Below, piece by piece: positions 26,960 to 36,768 of a DNA stretch of 55,543 nucleotides (within the stretch, counting starts at the first letter, position 1; every line of letters starts with the position of its first letter). Source of the stretch: SAR86 cluster bacterium REDSEA-S09_B4 (lineage in GTDB: Bacteria > Pseudomonadota > Gammaproteobacteria > Magnimaribacterales > Magnimaribacteraceae); assembly GCA_001628005.1 (NCBI GenBank), contig LUQU01000050.1, forward strand, positions 1 to 55,543, given 5' to 3'. The translations under genes were made by a program, and so were the position numbers. The notes below the pieces were generated by a model. It saw only the letters and a program-made list of their open reading frames with translations, searched no databases and had not been told where the DNA came from.

Positions 26960-27460
26960 ATGGCTTATAACAGAGTCAACTTCAAAAAACCTTTAACTTG
27001 GTTTGCGATTGGTTTTGGTAGCGGGTTATCTCCATTTATTCCTGGAACTGCAGGAACCCTCTTAGCAATTCTTATTTTTTATTTCTTGATAATTCCTTTT
27101 CTTAGGCCTTTTGCCTATATCTTTATTCTTACTGCGTATGTTCTTTTAGTAATAACCAGTTTCTTTTTTGGATTATATTTATACAGAAAAACAATGGCTG
27201 CTCAAAAGGATGCAAAAATATTTGTTTGGGATGAATTTGTTGGAATGTGGATAGCTTCTTTTCCACTGGTTGTTTTTGAATCTTTTTGGCCGTGGATTAT
27301 TCTCTCTTTTGCTTTGTTTAGAATTTTTGATATTTGGAAGCCACAACCTATCAGACACTTTGATAAATTGGACAGCCCTTACGGAGTAATGATGGATGAT
27401 GTTATCGCTGGTTTACTCTCGGCTCTAATTCTTACTATAATTTTTCTAATCTTTTATTAA
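26960..27460 (+). CDS. pgpA: Phosphatidylglycerophosphatase A
   Basis: Inner-membrane phosphatase that makes phosphatidylglycerol. 166 residues with about four hydrophobic helices. Family motifs: GFGSGLSPFIPGTAGTLLA near the N-terminus, VWDEFVGMW in the middle and FDKLDSPYGVMMDDVIAG with the acidic active site near the C-terminus. thiL-pgpA adjacency is conserved widely. The last 26 bases overlap the end of dxs on the opposite strand. Confidence 0.95.
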   Translation: MAYNRVNFKKPLTWFAIGFGSGLSPFIPGTAGTLLAILIFYFLIIPFLRPFAYIFILTAYVLLVITSFFFGLYLYRKTMAAQKDAKIFVWDEFVGMWIASFPLVVFESFWPWIILSFALFRIFDIWKPQPIRHFDKLDSPYGVMMDDVIAGLLSALILTIIFLIFY

Positions 27461-29324
27461 TCTTTTCCATTATCTCTTCTATACCTAAACCAGAGCTCAC
27501 TTTTTGATGATCTGGACTACCATGTTCCACGAACTCATCTGAAATGCCAAAATTAAGAAGGGAAACATTTAGATTATTATCTGCTAGGAATTCTGCCACA
27601 GCTGACCCGGCACCCCCTTTAACGACATTTTCTTCAAGGGTAATTAACAATTTATATTTTTCAGCCAAGTCTTTAATTCTTTTGTGATCTAAAGGCTTTA
27701 CGAAATTCATATCAATCAGGCAAGCGTTGTATTTTTCTGACAACTCATCTGCTAGTTCTAGTGTGCTACCAAAGTTCATAATCGCTATTCTTGACTCTTG
27801 AGAATCCTTGATAAGAGAACTTTTGCCTAATTCAATAGTGGTATCATCTTTTTCTACTTTAGAACCTGGACCCGAACCTCTGGGGTATCTGATTGAAACT
27901 GGTCCTGCGTAATCAAATCCTGTATTTAGCATTTTCCAAGTAACGTTTTCATTAGAGGGAGTCATGATTACCATGTTTGGTATACAGCGCAGATAAGAGA
28001 TATCAAAAGCACCTTGATGAGTCGGACCATCCGCTCCCACTAAGCCAGCTCTGTCTATGGCGAATAGTACATTAAGATTTTGTAAGGCTACATCATGTAT
28101 AAGTTGGTCGTAAGCTCTTTGTAGAAAAGTACTATATATAGCCACTACCGGTTTAAGTCCCTCGCATGCCATTCCAGCTGCCAAGGACACACTATGCTGC
28201 TCAGCTATAGCGACATCGTAATATCTATCTGGAAATTTTTTTGAGAACTCGACTAACCCAGACCCTTCTCTCATGGCTGGAGTTATAGCTGTTAGAAGAT
28301 TGTCTTCTTCTGCTTTGTAGCATAACCATTCTCCAAAGATTTGAGAGTAAGTTGTAACTTTTACAGCTTCGTCCTTTTGTTTTTTTAGGGGTTTTATTTT
28401 ATTGATGGCATGGTAACCAATAGGATCAAGCTCGGCCGGCAAGAACCCTTTCCCCTTCTGTGTGATGATATGGAGAAGTCTTGGTCCTTCCATGCTTTTT
28501 AGGTCATTTAATATTTTTACCATTCCCACACTATCGTGACCATTAACTGGTCCAATGTAAGAAATTCCAAGTTCTTCAAATAGGGTTCCTGGGGTAAGCA
28601 GTCCTTTCGCCTGGATTTCAGCTTTTCTAGCTATTCTGCTTGCAGCTGGAATAAATCTTAGAACGGTTTTACCTCCTTCTCTTATTTGGTTGTAAAGAGG
28701 ACTTGCCCAGATTTTTGCTAAATAATTTTTCAGTCCTCCCACATTCTCAGAGATAGACATCTGATTATCATTTAGTACAACAAGAATGTTTTCATCAATA
28801 GAACCGGCATGAGATAGTGCTTCATAAGCCATACCTGCAGTCATGGCTCCATCACCTATTACAGCGACAATTTCTTTGTCTTCTCCTTTCAATTTAGCCG
28901 CAGAAGCCATGCCTAACGCTGCGCTAATTGAAGTACTAGAATGTCCTACTCCGTAAGTGTCGTATTCGCTTTCCGACCTTGAAGGGAAGGGTGCCAAACC
29001 ATTAGTTTGTCTAATGGTATCCATGGCTTCCTTTCTTCCTGTAATTAACTTGTGGGGGTAAGCTTGGTGACCTACATCCCAAACAATCTTATCCTTAGGT
29101 GTATCAAAAACGTAATGAAGAGCGGTAGTCAGTTCTACTACACCTAAACCAGCTCCAAAGTGACCTCCGGTTTGTCCCACGCTATAAAGGAGATACTCCC
29201 TTAATTCATCAGAAAATTTTGGGAGATCCTTTAAATCTAAGCCCCTTAAGTCCTTAGGAAAATTAATTGATGGGAGAAATTCACCTGAGGGTTCTTGGGT
29301 TGGTATTTCTTCAAAAATCTTCAA
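27435..29324 (-). CDS. dxs: 1-deoxy-D-xylulose-5-phosphate synthase
   Basis: Thiamine-diphosphate enzyme for the first step of the MEP isoprenoid pathway. 629 residues. VWDVGHQAYPHK is the substrate His region, IGDGAMTAGMAYEALSHAG...LNDNQMS the ThDP motif, and FAIDRAGLVGADGPTHQG the second-domain block with the catalytic Glu region before it. It is the last gene of xseB-ispA-dxs, starting 2 bases after the ispA stop. The ThDP need fits with thiL nearby. Its end overlaps pgpA by 26 bases. Confidence 0.97.
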   Translation of the reverse strand: MKIFEEIPTQEPSGEFLPSINFPKDLRGLDLKDLPKFSDELREYLLYSVGQTGGHFGAGLGVVELTTALHYVFDTPKDKIVWDVGHQAYPHKLITGRKEAMDTIRQTNGLAPFPSRSESEYDTYGVGHSSTSISAALGMASAAKLKGEDKEIVAVIGDGAMTAGMAYEALSHAGSIDENILVVLNDNQMSISENVGGLKNYLAKIWASPLYNQIREGGKTVLRFIPAASRIARKAEIQAKGLLTPGTLFEELGISYIGPVNGHDSVGMVKILNDLKSMEGPRLLHIITQKGKGFLPAELDPIGYHAINKIKPLKKQKDEAVKVTTYSQIFGEWLCYKAEEDNLLTAITPAMREGSGLVEFSKKFPDRYYDVAIAEQHSVSLAAGMACEGLKPVVAIYSTFLQRAYDQLIHDVALQNLNVLFAIDRAGLVGADGPTHQGAFDISYLRCIPNMVIMTPSNENVTWKMLNTGFDYAGPVSIRYPRGSGPGSKVEKDDTTIELGKSSLIKDSQESRIAIMNFGSTLELADELSEKYNACLIDMNFVKPLDHKRIKDLAEKYKLLITLEENVVKGGAGSAVAEFLADNNLNVSLLNFGISDEFVEHGSPDHQKVSSGLGIEEIMEKINKRLEKL

Positions 29325-29326
29325 AA

Positions 29327-30199
29327 CTAGTAATTCCTATGTGATATAAATTCTGATAGTTTAATCAATTTAGTAGAGTCTCCTGATAATTTTCTTACAG
29401 TTTCTCGTGCCTCTTCGCATAATTCTATGGTTCTTTTCTTAGAATGTTCTATTCCTATCAGATTGGGATAGGTAGTCTTCTGTTGCAATATATCTGCACC
29501 CTGTGTTTTCCCACTTATTTCGGTAGGCGATTGTAAGTCAATGATGTCATCTCGAATTTGAAAAGCAAGGCCTACCTTTTCACCATACTCTGAAAGGAGA
29601 TTAATCTCCTCGTCTGGTAAATGAGATATTAAACCACCCATCTCCAGACAAGTTTTTATCAAACAACCGGTCTTTTTACTATGCATATAGTCTAAATCTT
29701 CAATGGAAAGAGATTTGTTTTCTGAAATATCTAAGATTTGTCCTTCAACCATTCCGTTTTGGCCACAAGCTTCAGCTAACATTCTTACTAGGCTAACTTT
29801 ATGTTTATCTTCTATTTCTTTAGAGTTAGTTAATGAATAATAAGCCATGGGTTGGATCGCATCGCCAGCCAATATTGCAACTGCTTCCCCAAACTTTTTA
29901 TGACAAGTTGGCATTCCTCTCCTTAATGAATCATCATCCATAGAGGGAAGATCATCATGAATTAGTGAGTAGCAATGAATTAACTCTACAGCACAACTTA
30001 CTGAGTTTTGGGCTTCAGGTGGAGAGCTACCCAGTTCTGAGGATAGATAAACTAATAGAGGCCTTAGTCTCTTCCCACCATTTAAAACTGAATAACGTAT
30101 GGCTTTACTAAGAACACTGTCGTCATCAGGAAGCAAAGATCCTAAAGCAGAATTTATCCTTTTTTCATATGGAGTAATCCAGTTAGGTGAATTAGTCAT
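29327..30199 (-). CDS. ispA: Farnesyl diphosphate synthase
   Basis: Prenyltransferase that makes C15 farnesyl diphosphate from IPP and DMAPP. 290 residues. The first Asp-rich motif is IHDDLPSMDDD and the second QIRDDIIDLQ; GGKRLRP is the IPP-binding block near residue 45. It overlaps xseB by 8 bases and is next to dxs, the standard xseB-ispA-dxs order. Confidence 0.96.
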   Translation of the reverse strand: MTNSPNWITPYEKRINSALGSLLPDDDSVLSKAIRYSVLNGGKRLRPLLVYLSSELGSSPPEAQNSVSCAVELIHCYSLIHDDLPSMDDDSLRRGMPTCHKKFGEAVAILAGDAIQPMAYYSLTNSKEIEDKHKVSLVRMLAEACGQNGMVEGQILDISENKSLSIEDLDYMHSKKTGCLIKTCLEMGGLISHLPDEEINLLSEYGEKVGLAFQIRDDIIDLQSPTEISGKTQGADILQQKTTYPNLIGIEHSKKRTIELCEEARETVRKLSGDSTKLIKLSEFISHRNY

Positions 30200-30425
30200 T
30201 AGTTAGAGGCTTAGTTTTAAGCTCTCCATTTTCTTCAACTAACTTTTTAACTTTAAGTTCCGCTTTTTCAAGCTCTCCCTGACATTGACGTGTTAGCTTA
30301 ATTCCTTTTTCAAAGGTTTTAAGGGATTGTTCTAAGCTTAGTTCGCCAGACTCTAAGTCTTCAACAATCTTTTCAAGATCTTTAATTGCTTTCTCAAAAT
30401 TTACTGCAGTTTTCTTCTCAGCCAT
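30192..30425 (-). CDS. xseB: Exonuclease VII small subunit
   Basis: Small helical subunit of ExoVII. 77 residues with the family core FEKAIKDLEKIVEDLESGELSLEQSLKTFEKGIKLTRQCQ (shown in part). It heads the leftward xseB-ispA-dxs operon. The large subunit xseA is not in the window. Confidence 0.95.
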   Translation of the reverse strand: MAEKKTAVNFEKAIKDLEKIVEDLESGELSLEQSLKTFEKGIKLTRQCQGELEKAELKVKKLVEENGELKTKPLTND

Positions 30426-30471
30426 AAGACCTAGAGTGTATCTAATTTTTCAATAAATTTTTATGTTTATT

Positions 30472-32526
30472 TTAAAATGAGTATTCCCAACTAATATAAA
30501 TTTGCCTTGGAAGGCCTGGAAAATATCTATCTCCACCAAAAGCATTGAAGTCAGCGCGTTCAGCATAATCCTCATCCAATAGGTTGTGAACTCTGATAAT
30601 TTGTCTGAGATTATTTCCATAAAGATAAACAAAGCGTGAATGGATTAAAGTGTGACCTTCGTATTCATGTAAATTAGCGGCATCGGTATAGTACGACCCA
30701 AGTCTTTCTGCTTCTATTTCGAATTTCATAGTGTTTGAAAGTGTATTAAGCCATCTTAGGTTAAATGATGTTTTAGGCGATGTATCAACATAATTACCTG
30801 AAATAATCTGCTCTTTCATAGACGTTTCAGTTGAAAAGTCATATTTATGATTCTGAAATGTCCCAGCAAAGAATAAGGAATTCTTTTCGTTAATTCTTAA
30901 TCTTGTGAAAAGCTCTAATCCCTTGTGATCAGTTTTACCATTATCTTGAATGAAATTTTCAGCGTCCCTAAAAATAGAGTCTCTTTTTTTACCCGCATAG
31001 ATGCTTATTGATGCTTCAAAATAATCCGATAGAAATTGACCGCCTATTTCCAACATAGTTAATTTCTCTGAATCTATATTTCCCACAGTTTGTTTCTTTT
31101 GTAGCCTATACAATTCGGTCATTTGCGGTGGGCGAAAGCCCATACTTATCTGCGAAAATACAGTTAAAAGGTTTACTTCTTTTTGTAGCCCTAATCTAAA
31201 GCTGATTTCATCAAAATTGTCATCCCGGTCTTCTGGTCTCGAGTAATAACATCCACCAAATCCGCATGGCGTCCCATCATCTTTAGAGTTTCCTGCTAAT
31301 ATTTTGTTGTCATAAGAGTATGCATTGTGTTCTAGCCTTAAATCTCCGAATGCGGAAGAATTCTCTCCTATAAAAAATTCATCAAAACCAAAGAAAACTG
31401 CTACTGACCTTGAGTCAACCCCGTAGTTATAATGAAATCCTTGAGGCCTAACAGCATTGTTGAAAGCTGTACTTGTAGTTAAAGAGAATTTTTGAAATTC
31501 TTCTAATTTAACTTTAGCGGTTTCAGCCTGAACACCGGAGGTGAATTGAATTTTATCTAATTTAGTTACATACGAAGTTATTATTCCAAAACTTGTATGC
31601 GAGTTATTTTCAACTGGTGTTCCTGGAAGATAGTGTTGCAGGAATTCCATCCTGGTTTTTCTGAAATAAGGTATAAGTGAAACAATGTTATTATTAAGCT
31701 CCCATAAGAATTTAAGATTTGATTTTAAAGAGTAAGCATCTCTATAAGCTTCAGGATTAAGATTCTTTTCGCTTTCTTTTTTATCTTTATAGATATCTTT
31801 TCCTAATATATATCCTGCTGTTTCTTGGTTTAAGTTAGTCAGCCTTAAATTAAAAGTTGCATCGGCGCTGTAATAACTAAATTTATTTTTTAAATGAAAT
31901 TTTTGTTGATCATACCCAGATTCTTTTCTGAATCCATCATCGCTGGAAAATAAAGTATTTATTCTCCAGTTTTCAGAATCCCCAATAGATGACTTGAAAT
32001 TCGTATATTTATTAGGGCCAACATTCGAAGATAGGGTATTTATATCTTCTATAGATTTAGAGACGACATTTATGACGCCATGCATAGCATTGCTTCCGTA
32101 CCTGGCACTAGCAGGACCTCTAATAACTTCTAGACTGGAAGCGGTTTCAGTCTGAGTTTCAAAAAGTCCGTTTACATTACAAAACCCATTGGGCCTTACT
32201 GGTATTCCATCCTCTAGTATCAAGAAAGATCCACATGCCCCTGGACCTGTAAGGACTGGGGATCTGATAGAAGTTAAATGTTCTTGTCCTGATCCTCTAC
32301 TTATCCAAATTCCAGGGACTCTACTGAATACTTGCTTTGGGTGCTGCGCATCTATCAAAGAAATTTCTTCCGAGTTAAGACTGGTGGAAGAAACTTCTTC
32401 TTTCCAATCTGAGATGCTATCTACCTTCTTCGCTTCAACAATTATTTCTTCTTCAACTTCTGAAGAAAGTAAGAAAGAAAAAAATAAAATAGATAGAAAA
32501 GATATTTTCCATGTCCTCTTAAGCAT
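30472..32526 (-). CDS. TonB-dependent outer-membrane receptor
   Basis: A 684-residue receptor. Signal peptide at residues 1-21; TonB-box-like EEEIIVEAKK directly after; plug domain with SRVPGIWISRGSGQEHL, LEDGIPVRPNGFCNVNG and the conserved LEVIRGPASARYGSNAMHGVINVVS; then a beta-barrel ending YISWEYSF with a terminal aromatic residue. The plug has two Cys (GACG and GFCN) and the barrel has a CGFGGCYY loop, suggesting disulphides. The substrate cannot be told; siderophore, vitamin B12 or other ligand. It lies 82 bases downstream of the RND gene and may share its transcript. tonB/exbBD of the usual kind are not adjacent. Confidence 0.9.
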   Translation of the reverse strand: MLKRTWKISFLSILFFSFLLSSEVEEEIIVEAKKVDSISDWKEEVSSTSLNSEEISLIDAQHPKQVFSRVPGIWISRGSGQEHLTSIRSPVLTGPGACGSFLILEDGIPVRPNGFCNVNGLFETQTETASSLEVIRGPASARYGSNAMHGVINVVSKSIEDINTLSSNVGPNKYTNFKSSIGDSENWRINTLFSSDDGFRKESGYDQQKFHLKNKFSYYSADATFNLRLTNLNQETAGYILGKDIYKDKKESEKNLNPEAYRDAYSLKSNLKFLWELNNNIVSLIPYFRKTRMEFLQHYLPGTPVENNSHTSFGIITSYVTKLDKIQFTSGVQAETAKVKLEEFQKFSLTTSTAFNNAVRPQGFHYNYGVDSRSVAVFFGFDEFFIGENSSAFGDLRLEHNAYSYDNKILAGNSKDDGTPCGFGGCYYSRPEDRDDNFDEISFRLGLQKEVNLLTVFSQISMGFRPPQMTELYRLQKKQTVGNIDSEKLTMLEIGGQFLSDYFEASISIYAGKKRDSIFRDAENFIQDNGKTDHKGLELFTRLRINEKNSLFFAGTFQNHKYDFSTETSMKEQIISGNYVDTSPKTSFNLRWLNTLSNTMKFEIEAERLGSYYTDAANLHEYEGHTLIHSRFVYLYGNNLRQIIRVHNLLDEDYAERADFNAFGGDRYFPGLPRQIYISWEYSF

Positions 32527-32608
32527 AGATCACTTCTCCAAATAGTTATGTTTATTCAGTTAAATTTAAAAAAAGACGCAGTTTAGGTGGGAGGATTTTA
32601 ATATAGTT

Positions 32609-35600
32609 TTAAGCTTGCGTAGATTCTTTACTAAAGATCTTTTTTTCTGCCTTATTTAAGGAGCCCTTAACTTTGCCATAAATATTTCTTAAAGCTTCTG
32701 GAACCACCAGTGCACAAGGAGTTACTACCAGAGTAAGCACTGTTCCTACGGCTAATCCTACTGCAAGTGCTCCAGCCATTTGTTCCCAATAACTAGATAT
32801 GAAAGAACCTGCTTTCAAAGTCCTGTCGAGAAGATCAACGCTATATCCCAAGGCAATTGGTAGTAATCCTGCAATGGTTGTAAAAGAAGTAAGAAAAACA
32901 GGCCTTAGTCTCAAAACAGCAGTTCTCAAAGCTATGTCTTTAATATCACTTCCTGGATTGTTCCTCTTTAGAACATTAAAAGTATCTACTAAAACAATAT
33001 TGTTATTAACAATAATTCCAGTAAGGGCAATAAAGGCTATTCCTGTTTGCATAGTACTTATAGGCCTATTAAAGATTAATAAAGAAAGGAAAACTCCTCC
33101 AAAAGAGAGAACTATTGCAGAAAGAATAACCACAGCTTGATAGAAGCTATTAAATTGAGCCACCATCATTATCATCATTAAGAATAAAGTTAATATAAAT
33201 GCGTTTACTAAATAGTTTGTTGCTTCAGCATTGTATCTTTCAAACCCGCCATAATTAATTGAGATTCCTTGTCCTAAATCAGTGGTGGACATCCATTCTT
33301 TAATTTGACGCATCTTTTCTGAAACAACAACTCCCTTTTCTTTTTCTGCAGAAATTTTATAGACCCTTTTTCCGTCCATTCTTTGTATTGAGGTAGTTTC
33401 AGGTACAGCCTGTGATTCTAAAAAGCTACTTACTGCTACAAGTCCCTTATTGGTTTTAACATTAAGTTTCTCAAGTTGATCTATATTTCTTTCTGATTTG
33501 GGAAATCTAACTCTGATATCTAATTCTCTGTCAGCATCCAGAGGCCTATATTCTCCAACTTTGATACCGCCGGTCACCATCTGAACTGCGGCACCGACAT
33601 CATTCAAACTAGCACCAAATTGTGCTGCTCTTGTTTTATCTATATCCAGTTTCCATTCAAGACCTCTCTTGGGTAAATCATTCTCAACATCTATAAGTCC
33701 ATCAACCTCAGTTTCAATAAAGCTAGTAATTTTTTGAGTTGCTGCTTTAAGAATTCTGGGATTTTCTCCTAGAACATTAATATCAATCGCTCGACCAATT
33801 GGTGGACCATGTTTCTCAGATTCTACTTGGACCAAGATTCCGGAATGGCCTTTTGTGACTTCTCTAACTTCATTTAGTATGGCGTAACCATCTTTACCAG
33901 AAGGCCTTTCATCTTGATCGTAATAGTCAGTTGTTATAGAAGCTATTCGGTCTGGAGATGATCCTCTACCAAACCTACTTCTTCCTTGGCCAGTTTTAGT
34001 ATAAGAAGTTTCAATGTCTTCAACTTGGAGTACATCTTTTTCGACATCAAGAGCTAAAGCCAAAACCTCATCAACTGAAAAATTTCCTCTTGCAGATATA
34101 TTTATGGTGCCGTATTGCGGGGCTACATCTGGAAAATAAACTGTTCCTTTACCGTGATCTGGCCAGATCTTAAAGATAATTAAACAGATAGAGAAAATAA
34201 TCAAAAATATTATTTGTATTGGGTGTTTTAGGAAATTAGAAATTTTCCTTGCATAAGCTCCAGTAAAACCTGGTAGAGAAGTTGGTTCATCACTTTCTAA
34301 TCTTCTAACTTGATCAATCTGTTCTTTAGAGCCTCTTCCTTTAGCCAGTCCACCAAACAAAGCACCTAAGACGGGTGCAAAAAATAGGGCATAGAGAAGC
34401 GAACCGGAAAGAACGAAGAAAACAGTAGTAGGCATATCACGAATAAAAGAGCCCATACCGCCCCAGAACATCAATGGAGTAAAGGCAACTAGTGTAGTTG
34501 CAGTGGACGTAACAACTGGCCAAAACATTCTACTAACAGCACTGGTGTAGGCATTAACTCTATCCATACCCTCAGCCATTTTCCTATCTGCATATTCTGT
34601 AACAACAATGGATCCATCAATAGTCATACCCATCGAAATAAGCATTCCAAACATAACCATAAAGTTAAATTCTTTGCCTACTATAGACATAATCATTAAT
34701 GCAAAAAGATAACTAAAAGGGATTGCCATACCTACTAGCATTGAAGTCCTGAATCCAAGTGCTGCAAGGACTACTATCATTACTATAACCACTGCAGTTA
34801 AAACATTTCCTTCTGTTTCGGAAATCATATCCAGAGCCCAGTCTGCATTATCCCTTGAATAAACAACATCAACTCCTGGAGGAAATGATTTTTGTTGCTC
34901 AGCAATTAATTCTTTAACCTTTTTGTTGGTATCAATGACGTTAGTTCCACTTCTTTTCTTTATGTCTATTGAAACAGCAGGCATACCATTTACCCTTGAA
35001 TAACCACCTCTGTCTTTAAATGTTCGTCTTACTTCAGCTACATCAGTTAAGGTCACAACAGAGTTTCCTGATACCTTAATGGGTAAGTTATTTATGTCTT
35101 CCAAGCTATCAAACACACTTGGAACATTTACTTGAAAGCTTCCTTTACCTGTATCCTGAGATCCTGCAGGGATTACTCGGTTGGCATTTGAAATTGCCTG
35201 CAATAACTCATTCATTGAGATACCATAAGACTCAAGATCAGATTTTCTGACTAGAGCTTCCAGCATCTCCTCTGGAACTCCTTGAAGATCAGCTTCAAGT
35301 ACTTCAGGTATGGTTTCAATCTCATCTTGAAGGTCTTCAGCAAGGTTTCTTAAAACTCTTTCTGATACAGAATCACTTAATAGGCCTACAGTTAAAATAG
35401 GCTCATCACTAGTTGAAAACTCTAGAACATTAGGCTCCCTGGTATCAGCGGGGAGCAGGGGTCTGATTTCATCAACCTTAACTCTCACGTCGTAAAGAGC
35501 TTTGTCCATATCCCAGTCTTGATCAAATGCAACTGTTAGAAAAGCATACCCAGTAGTTGCAGTTGCTCTAACTTCCTCAACGCCCTCAATAGTTCTTAAT

Positions 35601-35812
35601 CCGGTTTCAAGTGGTTTAGCGAGTAGTCTTTCTGAATCCTGGGGGGAAACACCCTCGTAAACCACTGAAACTCCAACACCCGGAAACTGAACATCCGGTT
35701 CAGTAGCTTTTGGTAAGCTTCCTAGGGCATAAATACCCCATAAACTGAGTAATATGAATACACTTACTGAAGCTTTGTTTTTGTTAATTGCTGCTAGAAC
35801 AATATTCTTCAT
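32609..35812 (-). CDS. RND-family efflux transporter, inner-membrane subunit
   Basis: A 1067-residue resistance-nodulation-division pump with the usual 12 membrane helices and two large periplasmic loops (about 40-330 and 570-870). N-terminal helix, then KATEPDVQFPGVGVSVVYEGVSPQD...PLETGL is the family start. The TM4 region reads MLISMGMTIDGSIVVTEYADRK, with one Asp instead of the Asp-Asp pair common in drug pumps, and TM10 reads GIIVNNNIVLVD. Its ATG overlaps the adaptor stop by 4 bases, so both are co-translated. No outer-membrane factor gene follows. Substrate unknown. Confidence 0.92.
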   Translation of the reverse strand: MKNIVLAAINKNKASVSVFILLSLWGIYALGSLPKATEPDVQFPGVGVSVVYEGVSPQDSERLLAKPLETGLRTIEGVEEVRATATTGYAFLTVAFDQDWDMDKALYDVRVKVDEIRPLLPADTREPNVLEFSTSDEPILTVGLLSDSVSERVLRNLAEDLQDEIETIPEVLEADLQGVPEEMLEALVRKSDLESYGISMNELLQAISNANRVIPAGSQDTGKGSFQVNVPSVFDSLEDINNLPIKVSGNSVVTLTDVAEVRRTFKDRGGYSRVNGMPAVSIDIKKRSGTNVIDTNKKVKELIAEQQKSFPPGVDVVYSRDNADWALDMISETEGNVLTAVVIVMIVVLAALGFRTSMLVGMAIPFSYLFALMIMSIVGKEFNFMVMFGMLISMGMTIDGSIVVTEYADRKMAEGMDRVNAYTSAVSRMFWPVVTSTATTLVAFTPLMFWGGMGSFIRDMPTTVFFVLSGSLLYALFFAPVLGALFGGLAKGRGSKEQIDQVRRLESDEPTSLPGFTGAYARKISNFLKHPIQIIFLIIFSICLIIFKIWPDHGKGTVYFPDVAPQYGTINISARGNFSVDEVLALALDVEKDVLQVEDIETSYTKTGQGRSRFGRGSSPDRIASITTDYYDQDERPSGKDGYAILNEVREVTKGHSGILVQVESEKHGPPIGRAIDINVLGENPRILKAATQKITSFIETEVDGLIDVENDLPKRGLEWKLDIDKTRAAQFGASLNDVGAAVQMVTGGIKVGEYRPLDADRELDIRVRFPKSERNIDQLEKLNVKTNKGLVAVSSFLESQAVPETTSIQRMDGKRVYKISAEKEKGVVVSEKMRQIKEWMSTTDLGQGISINYGGFERYNAEATNYLVNAFILTLFLMMIMMVAQFNSFYQAVVILSAIVLSFGGVFLSLLIFNRPISTMQTGIAFIALTGIIVNNNIVLVDTFNVLKRNNPGSDIKDIALRTAVLRLRPVFLTSFTTIAGLLPIALGYSVDLLDRTLKAGSFISSYWEQMAGALAVGLAVGTVLTLVVTPCALVVPEALRNIYGKVKGSLNKAEKKIFSKESTQA

Positions 35813-36717
35813 GCTTCCGGAGACTCTGAGATTTCTTTAACGTTTACAGTTTGACCTTGGAATACATATTCCTGACCAATAGTAATAATTCTTGTATTTT
35901 TGGGCAGACCCGTTATCCAAATACCTTCCATGCTATCTTCTAAAATTTCTATTTTCTTGAACTCAACCTGATCATCTTCATTTACAGTTCTTATGCCCAG
36001 TTCTCCAGCTTCACCAAGCATTAGGATAGAAGGGGATATTTTGTGCGCAAGGATTGTGTCACCCTCTATTGATATTTGAGCAGATACACCATCTCTTATT
36101 GACCTATCAGAGTTTTTCACATCTATTTCTACCCTGAAAGTTCGCGTTCCTTTATTTGCAGATGTACTGACAAAGGAGACGACTCCTTCAACTTCTTTCC
36201 CAGAAATTAATTCGGCCACAGCTTTAGCGCCAACTTTAACGAAATTTATTTCCTTTTCAGAAACTTCCCCGATTAATCTCATGGGATCTGGATCAATTAT
36301 GGTTGCACAAACAGCCCCAGTATTTAAGTAATCCCCCTCTTTAACTGAAAAAGTTTCTAAATAACCATCAAAGGGTGCTTTTACTTTTGGATAAGAAGTC
36401 CTTCCCGCATTGTATAGCTGGCAAATTAATTGATCTTTTTTTACAAATTGACCTTGTTTTACAGGTCTGGATACAACGGTTCCGCTTGCTTCAGCTCTTA
36501 TTTTAATGAGTTTATCTGCTTCGGTAGTTCCGCTGACCTTAATTTTTTTAGCTTTTTCTAACGCACTACTGTTTAAGACTGTTACAGAAGAAATGGTTTC
36601 AAGTTGGGTCTTAGCTTTAACTTCAAATTCTTCGTCAGCAAGCATTCCAGATAACATCCAGAGAATGGCTATAACCAAAGTTATAAATGAAGTAATGTAG
36701 GTTTGTCTGATTTTCAT
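35809..36717 (-). CDS. RND efflux periplasmic adaptor (membrane fusion protein), hairpin-less
   Basis: A 302-residue adaptor with an N-terminal membrane anchor (about 7-26). The two halves of the lipoyl domain are ASGTVVSRPVKQGQFVKKDQL (76-97, shown in part) and KAPFDGYLETFSVKEGDYL (113-131). They are separated by only about 15 residues, so the long coiled-coil hairpin that normally reaches the TolC-type channel is absent. Beta-barrel and membrane-proximal domains follow. Coupled to the RND gene by a 4-base overlap. A perfect 9-base inverted repeat ends 9 bases before its ATG. Confidence 0.88.
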   Translation of the reverse strand: MKIRQTYITSFITLVIAILWMLSGMLADEEFEVKAKTQLETISSVTVLNSSALEKAKKIKVSGTTEADKLIKIRAEASGTVVSRPVKQGQFVKKDQLICQLYNAGRTSYPKVKAPFDGYLETFSVKEGDYLNTGAVCATIIDPDPMRLIGEVSEKEINFVKVGAKAVAELISGKEVEGVVSFVSTSANKGTRTFRVEIDVKNSDRSIRDGVSAQISIEGDTILAHKISPSILMLGEAGELGIRTVNEDDQVEFKKIEILEDSMEGIWITGLPKNTRIITIGQEYVFQGQTVNVKEISESPEA

Positions 36718-36726
36718 AAATTAATA

Positions 36727-36750
36727 GGTGTTATACCTTACTATAACACC
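36727..36750. repeat. Perfect inverted repeat just upstream of the efflux adaptor gene
   Basis: GGTGTTATA (36727-36735) and TATAACACC (36742-36750) are exact inverted copies around a 6-base spacer. The repeat ends 9 bases before the adaptor start codon and lies downstream of the DnaT-repeat gene. No T-run follows on either strand, so a repressor operator or an RNA hairpin over the ribosome site is more likely than a terminator. Confidence 0.75.
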
Positions 36751-36768
36751 AAAATAGTAGTAATAAAA

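Noticed and set aside
32527-32608. Cobalamin riboswitch before the TonB receptor
   Set aside because: The 82-base gap is too short and shows no B12-box-like sequence.
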